The notes below the pieces were generated by a model. The model was not told where the DNA came from, ran no database searches, and was given only the letters and a program-made list of their open reading frames with translations. Source: Prevotella sp. (GTDB taxonomy: Bacteria; Bacteroidota; Bacteroidia; Bacteroidales; Bacteroidaceae). Taken from it: DNA of 64,000 nt. Location: assembly GCA_017471245.1 (NCBI GenBank), contig JAFUVB010000029.1, forward strand, positions 1-64,000. The letters are read 5' to 3'. This document shows positions 52,354-59,428 of the stretch, in pieces. The translations under genes were made by a program, and so were the position numbers. Each line of letters begins with the position of its first letter. Position 1 is the stretch's first letter.

Positions 52354-52367
52354 AAAAACGCGTTTTT
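52354..52367. promoter_or_regulatory. Perfect 14-bp palindrome before the double-GH43 gene
   Basis: AAAAACGCGTTTTT is fully symmetric and lies 11 bp before the ATG at 52379, just after the SusD terminator. It could be an operator for a dimeric regulator. No TAnnTTTG promoter box is visible in this 50-bp gap. Confidence 0.35.
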
Positions 52368-52378
52368 GCGTTCTAATT

Positions 52379-54688
52379 ATGTATAGAAAACTTTTCATCA
52401 TGATGCAGAGAACAACACGAAGAATCACAAAAAGCATGGTGGTCATGGCATTGGTATTCCTCGCCATGACCACCACGCAGGCTCGTAACGTATATCTATT
52501 CTCCTATTTCGTAGGTGAAAGCGATGGTCTTCATTTAGCCTACAGTTATGACGGACTGACATGGAAGGCATTGAACGATGGGCGCCCGATGATGACACCA
52601 ACCATAGGCAATGACCGATTGTTGCGCGACCCGAGCATCGTGCAAGCACCCGATGGTATGTTCCACATGGTCTGGACATCCAGCTGGACCGACCGCATCA
52701 TCGGATACGCGTCATCGCCCGACCTTATTCATTGGAGCGAACAACGGGCTTTGCCTGTGATGGAGCACGAGCCAGAAGCAATGAACTCATGGGCACCCGA
52801 ACTGTTTTACGACGAACCGTCGCGTACCTATTATATATATTGGGCAACAACCATACCTGGCAGACATTCGCCCGTAGCTTCCACCGACCACGAGAAACAG
52901 TGGAACCACCGCATTTACTACTGCACGACGAAGGATTTCAAGTCTTTTTCAGAAACAAAGATTTTCTTCAATCCTGATTTCAACGTCATAGATGCCGCCA
53001 TCGTGCGCGATCCGAAGACGCGAAAACTCATCATGGTTGTTAAGAATGAGAACTCTCTGCCTGCCGAGAAGAACCTGCGAATAACCACAACGAAGCACAT
53101 AGAGAAAGGATTTCCAACGAAAGTCTCAAAGCCCATCTCACCTGAAGGCATCTGGTGTGAAGGACCTGCTCCCCTGTTTATCAATGACACGCTCTTTGTT
53201 TATTTCGACATGTATCGCAACCACCGTTATGGAGCGGTATGCAGCACCGACCATGGTAAGACCTGGACGGATGTTTCCGGGCAGCTTCACATACCAAAAG
53301 GAATCCGTCACGGCACTGCATTCTGCGTTGATGAGTCTTATCTTCAACCATTGCTGATGCTGCATGAATACAATCCTATCATCCCCGACCATCTCGCCGA
53401 CGGCTCAGTGTCGAAATTCGGTGACACTTACTACTTCTACGGAACAACGGATATTGATAAGAAACTCGAACAAAGTGGCGTGCCGGTGGTTTGGCAATCG
53501 AAGGATTTCGTTAACTGGAGCTTCGAAGGCTCACATATCAGTGGCTTCGATTGGCACACACCTGTGGCATGCACAGATAAGGACGGTAACCCAAAGACCG
53601 GATATTGGCGCTACTGGGCTCCGGGAAAGGTAGTGGAGAAGGAAGGGAAATACCTGCTTTATGTCACCATCGGCCATCCTGATGACTACACCATGCCCAC
53701 CTACGTTATGGAAGCAGACCACCCGGCAGGACCGTTCCGATTCGACAGCACAGCCGTGGTATGCCCTGACATCGATGGAGAACCGTTCATCGATGATGAT
53801 GGGAAAGGATACATCTATTGGCGACGCAGGAAGGCAGCACGACTGACAGACGACCTGCGCAGCATTGCCGGTGAAGAAATCACCATACCAACCAAGCAGA
53901 AAGCCTATAGCGAAGGACCGATGACCTTCAAACGAAACGGCATCTACTATTACTGCTACACGCTGAACGGACATGAGAAGTATCAATATGCCTATATGAT
54001 GAGCCGGAAGGATCCGCTCACGGGATACGAGGCTGCACCAGAAGGCGACATATTCCTTGTATCTGCACCTGAGAACAACATCTGGGGACCTGGACATGGA
54101 AATGTGTTCTATGATGAGAACACCGACCAGTATATTATGCTTTATCTGGAATATGGTGACAGTTGGACCACCCGGCAGATGTATGCCAATCGTCTTGAAT
54201 TCAACGACGATGGCACTATCCGCCGACTCGTCCCCGACCGCTATGGCGTGGGATACCTTGCCAAGCCACAGGAGCTACGTACCAATGTGGCACGACAAGC
54301 TTCCATGCAGGCATCCAGCAAACGTAAGAAACTGGAAAGTAAGGCTGTATACAGAACACGCCATTTCGATGCCGCTTTTGCTGCCGACGGCAACAACGGC
54401 ACCTACTGGGAAGCAGATGCCAACGACCCTTCACCCTCTCTGACCATGGATTTGGGTAAAGAGATGTACGTAGACGAGTGCAAGCTTTATTTGCTGCACC
54501 CGTCAGAAGGCCACCAATGGCACTTGGAAGGTTCTGTTGACGGCAATACATGGAAGGAATATGACCGACAATCAGAAACTGCAGCCCGCGCACCTTATAT
54601 TGCAAAAATAAATACGCAAGTGCGCTTTTTACGCCTGACCATCGACAGTGGTGCCCGCGGCGTATGGGAGTGGCAAGTTTATCAGTAA
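52379..54688 (+). CDS. Secreted double GH43-type beta-propeller protein with C-terminal discoidin-like module
   Basis: The protein has 769 residues; starts at 52379 or 52400 (MMQRTTRR), signal ending near TTTQA. The first GH43-like five-blade propeller (about 35-325) shows DGLHLAYSYDGLTW, LLRDPSIVQAPDG, NSWAPELFYDEPS, DAAIVRDP and GIWCEGPAPLFIND. The second (about 330-620) shows LADGSVSKFGDTYYFYGTTD, YWRYWAPGKVVEKEGKYLLY, DIDGEPFIDDDGKGYIYWRRR and YSEGPMTFKRNGIYYYCYT, with the acidic residues expected for GH43. The last 130 residues are an F5/8 (discoidin, CBM32-like) beta-sandwich: FDAAFAADGNNGTYWEADAND, MDLGKEMYVDECKLYLL, FLRLTIDSGARGVWEWQVYQ. Two propellers in one chain may act on two linkages of a side chain. 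Confidence 0.87.
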   Translation: MYRKLFIMMQRTTRRITKSMVVMALVFLAMTTTQARNVYLFSYFVGESDGLHLAYSYDGLTWKALNDGRPMMTPTIGNDRLLRDPSIVQAPDGMFHMVWTSSWTDRIIGYASSPDLIHWSEQRALPVMEHEPEAMNSWAPELFYDEPSRTYYIYWATTIPGRHSPVASTDHEKQWNHRIYYCTTKDFKSFSETKIFFNPDFNVIDAAIVRDPKTRKLIMVVKNENSLPAEKNLRITTTKHIEKGFPTKVSKPISPEGIWCEGPAPLFINDTLFVYFDMYRNHRYGAVCSTDHGKTWTDVSGQLHIPKGIRHGTAFCVDESYLQPLLMLHEYNPIIPDHLADGSVSKFGDTYYFYGTTDIDKKLEQSGVPVVWQSKDFVNWSFEGSHISGFDWHTPVACTDKDGNPKTGYWRYWAPGKVVEKEGKYLLYVTIGHPDDYTMPTYVMEADHPAGPFRFDSTAVVCPDIDGEPFIDDDGKGYIYWRRRKAARLTDDLRSIAGEEITIPTKQKAYSEGPMTFKRNGIYYYCYTLNGHEKYQYAYMMSRKDPLTGYEAAPEGDIFLVSAPENNIWGPGHGNVFYDENTDQYIMLYLEYGDSWTTRQMYANRLEFNDDGTIRRLVPDRYGVGYLAKPQELRTNVARQASMQASSKRKKLESKAVYRTRHFDAAFAADGNNGTYWEADANDPSPSLTMDLGKEMYVDECKLYLLHPSEGHQWHLEGSVDGNTWKEYDRQSETAARAPYIAKINTQVRFLRLTIDSGARGVWEWQVYQ

Positions 54689-54715
54689 CAAAGAACAACT
54701 AAAACAAATATTAAC

Positions 54716-56500
54716 ATGAAAAGAAAGAACAAATGGTGTCTCACAGCCTTCTTATTGGGCATAGCCATGGCCACAATGGCACAGAAGAATGTGAAAACCT
54801 ATCCGTTGGTAGGAGCCAATCTGAAAGCTGGTGCTAACATGTCGGCACCAGGTGATGAGAAAGGACAGACAGTGGTCTTCGAGATTAAGGATCGAGGGAT
54901 TCTGCCATTTAATCAGGCTGCCGTGAAACAAACAACCGAACAGGTGCAGTATGCTCCTCGTGCAGACAAACCGTATTTCACTGTGCGCTATGCCCTGCCC
55001 ATTCCTCCTTCATACACAAAGACAGAAACAGCAGCCCTGACAGGCATCGATTTCGGAGCCTATCACCATAATCACTCTCCAGGCTTTGAAGTGCTGCCCA
55101 ACGGCGATGCCTTTGCTATATACTTCAGTACACCGCGCGGACTGGCAGAGAAAGACACCGCCACCACATGGGTGCAGGCGCGTCTGCGCTACGGAAGCGA
55201 GGAATGGGACATGCCCGAACTGTTTTATACGACACAAGGTGGCAACGACCAGTCGGGCTTGCTTTGGAACGACAACGGGAAAATCTGGTTTTTCGGTGGT
55301 GGCCGCAGCATATCCGACTACGTTCCGTTCCGCATTGCCACGTCAACAGACAATGGCGTACACTGGGATATTCTGATTCCAAAATTCGACAAGCAGCCAA
55401 CCGACTTCACGGCACAACCTATCACCAACGCCTTCCGCGACCCGAAAGGAAATATATACATGGCAATGGACGCTGACGGCAGCGAGAGTTTCCTCTGGCG
55501 AAGCAGCGATGAGGGCAAGACGTGGCACGACATGGGCGGGAGAACAACAGGACGCCACTCTACGATTGTGCCGCTCGACCAGCAGGGAACGCTTCTTTCT
55601 ATCGGCGGAAAAAATGCGAATGTTGACGGATGGACCCCACAGAACATCTCTAAGGACTGGGGCAAGACATGGGAGAAGGCAACAGCTGCTCCTTTCCCAC
55701 AGTTAGGAAGCGGACAGCGCCCCTCCATGATCCGTCTGCAATCAGGCAGCCTCATCTTTGTGAGCGACGGCTACCTGCACAAATACAGCGTTGCACCTCC
55801 TGCAGAATGGGGTAAACCTCACGATGCCTTCGTTGCCATATCCAAGGACAACGGAAAGACCTGGCACTACAAGACCCTACCAGCCGGACTGCCGCAAGAC
55901 GGTCGCCCGCCCTACACGTCTTTGGGATATACCACTATCCGCCAATCTTCCAATGGTGTCATCCACGTGTTGGCAACAAAGGACTATCCTGGATTGCACT
56001 ACGAATTCAACGAGGCGTGGGTATGGAGCAACGACGGAGACATTCTGCCGGAGTCTACCGGAGGCGAGATCAAGTCGTTTAAGGAATACTATCCCAGTGG
56101 GCAACTCAAATCAGAATGGAGTGCACGCATCTGCCCCAATGGTCGCTATCTGTTAGAAGGCTTACAGAAGGAATACTTCAGCGATGGAAGCCTGGAGCAT
56201 CAAGCACTGTATCAGAACGGTCGCAAGGTGGGACGTGAAGTGCTGATGAACAAAGACGGCAGCATGCGATGGTCATGGGAGCGCAGCGTGGTGACCAACC
56301 GCGGCACTTGGACCATCTACTGGCCTAATGGAAAGAAGAAGATTGAGTCGCGCTGGCTCACCAATCCCACTGCACGCGATGCCGCACGCCAGTTCTTCGG
56401 CTACGTTGCCGACGGTCCCAGCGTCCACTTCGATCAGGATGGCAAGCCCGCAAAGACCTATCTCTTCAGGAATGGCGTATTGATAGAAGACAAGTTTTAA
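54716..56500 (+). CDS. BNR/Asp-box sialidase-fold protein with C-terminal MORN-like repeats
   Basis: The protein has 594 residues with a signal peptide ending near residue 22 (TMAQ). A six-blade propeller is indicated by four Asp boxes: STDNGVHW, SSDEGKTW, SKDWGKTW and SKDNGKTW. Substrate-pocket-like segments are GAYHHNHSPGFEVLPNGD and RHSTIVPLDQQG. The C-terminal 150 residues carry antitoxin-YwqK/MORN-like beta-hairpins: SFKEYYPSGQLKSEWSA, LQKEYFSDGSLEHQALYQNGRKVG, WTIYWPNGKKKIESRW and VHFDQDGKPAKTYLFRNG. It lies between the GH43 and DUF5060 genes (27- and 20-nt gaps). A sialidase function is not implied; the Arg triad of GH33 is not evident. It may be a new hydrolase or a carbohydrate-binding protein. 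Confidence 0.8.
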   Translation: MKRKNKWCLTAFLLGIAMATMAQKNVKTYPLVGANLKAGANMSAPGDEKGQTVVFEIKDRGILPFNQAAVKQTTEQVQYAPRADKPYFTVRYALPIPPSYTKTETAALTGIDFGAYHHNHSPGFEVLPNGDAFAIYFSTPRGLAEKDTATTWVQARLRYGSEEWDMPELFYTTQGGNDQSGLLWNDNGKIWFFGGGRSISDYVPFRIATSTDNGVHWDILIPKFDKQPTDFTAQPITNAFRDPKGNIYMAMDADGSESFLWRSSDEGKTWHDMGGRTTGRHSTIVPLDQQGTLLSIGGKNANVDGWTPQNISKDWGKTWEKATAAPFPQLGSGQRPSMIRLQSGSLIFVSDGYLHKYSVAPPAEWGKPHDAFVAISKDNGKTWHYKTLPAGLPQDGRPPYTSLGYTTIRQSSNGVIHVLATKDYPGLHYEFNEAWVWSNDGDILPESTGGEIKSFKEYYPSGQLKSEWSARICPNGRYLLEGLQKEYFSDGSLEHQALYQNGRKVGREVLMNKDGSMRWSWERSVVTNRGTWTIYWPNGKKKIESRWLTNPTARDAARQFFGYVADGPSVHFDQDGKPAKTYLFRNGVLIEDKF

Positions 56501-56520
56501 CATGAGAAACAACAACAGAT

Positions 56521-58143
56521 ATGAACATGACAAAAAAAATGATGATGGGTTTGGTGGCTTGGCTGATGACCACCACGTTGTTTGCCCAGCAACAGGTTCC
56601 CATGTGGGAGCGTTTTGAACAGAGCTATAAATGCCAAACTGAGAAGAATCCGTTCACCGACGTTACGTTGACCGCTGTATTCAAGCACGCTGATAGTGGT
56701 GAGACGGTGAAAGTTGACGGATTCTACGATGGCGACGACACCTTCCGCATTCGCTTTATGCCGATGAAGAAAGGCAAGTGGACTTTCACGACCCGTTCTT
56801 CTGAGAAACAGATGAACATGCAGGAAGGTTCGCTTCTGTGCACTGATGCAGTCAACAAGGGCATGGTGCAGGCGAGCGGTCAGAGTTTCGTCTATCCCGA
56901 TGGCACTCTCTACCATCCCGTAGGCACCACGTCGTATGCATGGATTCATTCCACGAAGGAGCGTCAGGAACAAACCTATCAGTCTTTACAGAAAGCCGCA
57001 TTCAACAAACTGCGTTTTTGTGTGTTTCCCAATAACAGTGTATATGAACTGCCTGAGATATATCCGTTCAAACTCATCTCTGCCAAAAAGGATGCAGAAG
57101 GGAAGACTCACTACATTTGGGATTACACACGCTTCGACACAAAGTTTTTCCAGCATCTCGACCAGGTGGTGGAACGCCTGCGCCAGCTCAACATTGAGGC
57201 AGATCTCATCCTGTTCACTCCCTACGATGCAGGCTTTTGGGGGTTCGACCGTATGACGATGGAGAACAACAACCGCTATCTTCGCTATATCGTAGCGCGC
57301 CTGAGTGCTTACAGCAACATTTGGTGGTCAATGGCCAACGAATGGGATCTGGTTCGTGCCAAGACCCATGATGAATGGATTGAAATGTCAAAGTTAGTGG
57401 CAGAGAAAGATCCCTACCATCATCTGTTGTCTATTCACGGAGGCACTGCCGTCTATATCGACTACAACCTGCCGTTCTATACGCATGCCAGCATTCAGGA
57501 TCAGGGACCGCTCTACAATTTCGAGGGTGCTGCCACCGTGCGCAACATCATCCACAAACCGATAATCTTCGACGAGGTTTGCTATGAAGGCAACCACGCC
57601 TCACGCTGGGCACAGCTCAATGGCGAACAGATGCTGCAGCGAATGTGGACTGGCATCATCGGCGGCGCGTATGTCACCCACGGCGAATGCTTCGTGAAGG
57701 ATATGTATAACGACAAGAACTACACGGGCTTTGCTTATCTGGCAACAGGCGGCGACTTCGAAGGCACCTGTCCGGCACGCATTCCTTTCATGCGGAAGAT
57801 TCTTGATGCACTGCCCAATCCGCTCCGCCTTGCCGACCAAAGCTGGGATCCGAACACAGCATCAGCAGGACCGGGCGAGTATTACATCTATTTTGGTGCA
57901 GAGAAACCTGCCAGCTGGACATTCAACCTGCCAGCAAAGAACAGCCGTTGGCCGCGACTGACGGAGGGAATTCGTTTCAAAGTGGACATTATTGACACTT
58001 GGAATATGACCATCACCACCTGCAAGGACGTTTTCGAAACAAAATTCAACGATGGGCGTTACCGCTTGCTCGACAAGAATGGCAAGAGCGTGAAACTGCC
58101 CAAGAAAGCAAACATCCTCCTGCATGTATACCGAGCAGAATAA
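56521..58143 (+). CDS. DUF5060/GH140-like (apiosidase-like) secreted glycosidase
   Basis: The protein has 540 residues with a signal peptide ending near residue 22. The N-terminal beta-sandwich (about 24-110) is of DUF5060 type: MWERFEQSYKCQTEKNPFTDVTL, then GFYDGDDTFRIRFMPMKKGKWTF. A TIM barrel of DUF4038/GH140 type follows: FVYPDGTLYHPVGTTSYAWIH, FNKLRFCVFPN, Glu in NIWWSMANEWDLV (acid/base candidate), HASIQDQGP, and Glu in PIIFDEVCYEGNHASRW (nucleophile candidate). A C-terminal sandwich (about 445-540) resembles DUF5605. GH140 is known from an apiosidase acting on rhamnogalacturonan-II, so a role on apiose-containing pectin is possible but unproven. It is the last gene of the locus. Confidence 0.82.
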   Translation: MNMTKKMMMGLVAWLMTTTLFAQQQVPMWERFEQSYKCQTEKNPFTDVTLTAVFKHADSGETVKVDGFYDGDDTFRIRFMPMKKGKWTFTTRSSEKQMNMQEGSLLCTDAVNKGMVQASGQSFVYPDGTLYHPVGTTSYAWIHSTKERQEQTYQSLQKAAFNKLRFCVFPNNSVYELPEIYPFKLISAKKDAEGKTHYIWDYTRFDTKFFQHLDQVVERLRQLNIEADLILFTPYDAGFWGFDRMTMENNNRYLRYIVARLSAYSNIWWSMANEWDLVRAKTHDEWIEMSKLVAEKDPYHHLLSIHGGTAVYIDYNLPFYTHASIQDQGPLYNFEGAATVRNIIHKPIIFDEVCYEGNHASRWAQLNGEQMLQRMWTGIIGGAYVTHGECFVKDMYNDKNYTGFAYLATGGDFEGTCPARIPFMRKILDALPNPLRLADQSWDPNTASAGPGEYYIYFGAEKPASWTFNLPAKNSRWPRLTEGIRFKVDIIDTWNMTITTCKDVFETKFNDGRYRLLDKNGKSVKLPKKANILLHVYRAE

Positions 58144-58173
58144 AGAATAGCATTCAGAAGAATAAGGTTGTGT

Positions 58174-58286
58174 GTCAAAATACAGATATTCCTATATAAA
58201 CAACGGATTTCACAGATTTTACGGATTCAAGTCATGCTGATAATCAGGAACTTTAATCATCCGTTTAATCTGTGAAATCCGTTGTA
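58174..58286. repeat. Dispersed palindromic repeat, copy 2
   Basis: The same element as at 8144-8258 and in the same orientation. The arms are AACGGATTTCACAGATT (58202-58218) and AATCTGTGAAATCCGTT (58267-58283), again a perfect 17-bp inverted repeat, although one base pair is G-C in copy 1 and A-T in copy 2. It lies between the DUF5060 gene and the minus-strand MerR gene, where it could terminate transcription from the left. Confidence 0.75.
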
Positions 58287-58343
58287 GTTTCTTTTTGAGA
58301 CGCCCTCTTATCGGTTATGCGATGCCCTTTGCATCCTGCTCAA

Positions 58344-58406
58344 CTTATAAGCCTTATAGGGACTTATTATGTCCTATAGGTCTTATAAGACTTATAAGCC
58401 CTATGG
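58344..58406. repeat. Short array of CTTATAAG palindromes
   Basis: A 63-bp stretch of CTTATAAG, CCTTATAGGGA, TCCTATAGG, TCTTATAAGA and CTTATAAG in close succession. The first two units repeat at 19 bp. TATAGGGAC and GTCCTATA can pair with one bulge. It lies just downstream of the MerR gene (minus strand) and downstream of the DUF5060 gene, so it may be part of a bidirectional terminator. Confidence 0.6.
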
Positions 58407-58425
58407 CAACAATAGCTTGAAATGA

Positions 58426-58773
58426 TCACGTCAGATAGTCTAATTGCTTTTTCAGTTCTTTCAGTTCGTCGCGGACAGAGATCAGCGTTTCCATCAAACG
58501 TGCATTCTTGTCAACTCCTTCCTTGTTCTCACGCAGCATCTTGCGAGCGGCTGCAAGCTTAAACCCTCTCACTTTCACAAGGTTATAAATCACCTTGATG
58601 TCCTCAATGTCCTTCTCTGTATACTGGCGGATATTATTACCCGTCGTCTTCGGCTTGATGGCGGGAATTGCCTTTTCCCAGAAACGCAGCATACTCTCCG
58701 AAACGTTCAGCATTTCGGCAACCTCCTTGATGGAGTAGTATAGCTTCAAGTTCTTGTCTGTATTCAGTGCCAT
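58426..58773 (-). CDS. MerR-family transcriptional regulator
   Basis: The protein has 115 residues from ATG at 58773 (MALNTDKNLKLYY); another in-frame ATG two codons upstream is possible. The winged HTH is at the N-terminus: YSIKEVAEMLNVSESMLRFWEKAIPAIKP, then the wing with NNIRQYTEKDIEDIKVIYNLV and VRGFKLAAARKML. A C-terminal coiled-coil (MAETLISVRDELKELKKQL type) would dimerise it. There are no cysteines in a metal-binding arrangement, so it is not a metal sensor of the classical kind. It is divergent from alaS across a repeat-rich 650-bp gap. Confidence 0.92.
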   Translation of the reverse strand: MALNTDKNLKLYYSIKEVAEMLNVSESMLRFWEKAIPAIKPKTTGNNIRQYTEKDIEDIKVIYNLVKVRGFKLAAARKMLRENKEGVDKNARLMETLISVRDELKELKKQLDYLT

Positions 58774-58789
58774 AATCATTCTGTTTGGT

Positions 58790-58798
58790 GCAAAGATA
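58790..58798 (-). promoter_or_regulatory. Promoter of the MerR gene (-7 box)
   Basis: TATCTTTGC on the minus strand matches TAnnTTTG and lies about 17 bp before the start codon. Confidence 0.65.
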
Positions 58799-59023
58799 CG
58801 AATTTTCGGGAACAGAACAAAAAGATTTGATTCTTTTTTTACTGAGATGCTGCAACCGCGCCTCTAATTTGCTCTTTTCAGCAGCAATCGCCTCAGCACC
58901 ATGCTTGGATTGTGATGAAATCCAATCACGGAAACGATGCATTAGTCTTTCGAAAAACGCCGTTTTTCTTCCTCAAAACCAGCGTTTTACAGATGTCAAA
59001 GCATTGTAATTGAAGAGCAAATC

Positions 59024-59177
59024 AAATTGATTTGCAAAGTAAATTAAATTGATTTGCAAAGTAAATTAAATTGATTTGCAAAGTAAATTAAATTGATTTG
59101 CAAAGTAAATTAAATTGATTTGCTGAGTAAATCAAATTGATTTGCAAAGTAAATTAAATTAATTTGTTGCGCCATTA
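59024..59177. repeat. 22-bp-period tandem array, seven units, AT-rich
   Basis: Units begin at 59024, 59046, 59068, 59090, 59112, 59134 and 59156, each exactly 22 bp. The core is AAATTGATTTGCAAAGTAAA; units one to four and six are identical, five has three changes, and seven is degenerate. GCAAATCAAATTGATTTGC at the left edge (59018-59036) is a perfect dyad, and TTTGCAAA recurs in each unit. The array contributes no coding sequence. The gap 58780-59428 contains this array, the next one and the alaS promoter; I see no gene in it. Confidence 0.95.
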
Positions 59178-59196
59178 TGCCGCATTACTGGCTCGA

Positions 59197-59306
59197 AAGT
59201 AACACTTTCAAACGAGCAAGAAGGCACTTTTGCATCAGTAGGAAGGTGCTTTCGCATAAGTAGGAAGGTGCTTTGGCATGAACATGAAGGCACTTCCGCA
59301 AGCCGA
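59197..59306. repeat. 22-bp-period tandem array, five units, GAAGGTGCTTT type
   Basis: Units begin at 59197, 59219, 59241, 59263 and 59285 at an exact 22-bp period; the best units read GGAAGGTGCTTTCGCATAAG. The sequence is unrelated to the array that ends 20 bp upstream, yet it has the same period. It stops about 55 bp before the -33 region of the alaS promoter. Confidence 0.85.
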
Positions 59307-59387
59307 AAGCATTTGTTTTGCATTTGTTTTGTGAATGAGTTCATTCACTTTTTGATAAAAACTTGCATAATAGTCAACAAAAATGAG

Positions 59388-59396
59388 TAACTTTGC
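59388..59396 (+). promoter_or_regulatory. Promoter of alaS (-7 box)
   Basis: TAACTTTGC matches TAnnTTTG; a TTG at 59363-59365 is a possible -33 element. The leader is about 25 nt. Confidence 0.65.
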
Positions 59397-59428
59397 AGCC
59401 GCAATAAAGAGATAACACAACAATCAAT

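Noticed and set aside
58637..58942. Minus-strand frame of 101 codons overlapping the MerR gene
   Set aside because: It runs out of frame through the MerR gene and its promoter. The first 40 residues look protein-like, so a decayed small gene is possible, but nothing supports it.
59024..59306. CRISPR array
   Set aside because: The repeats are directly adjacent at 22 bp without spacers, and no cas genes are present.
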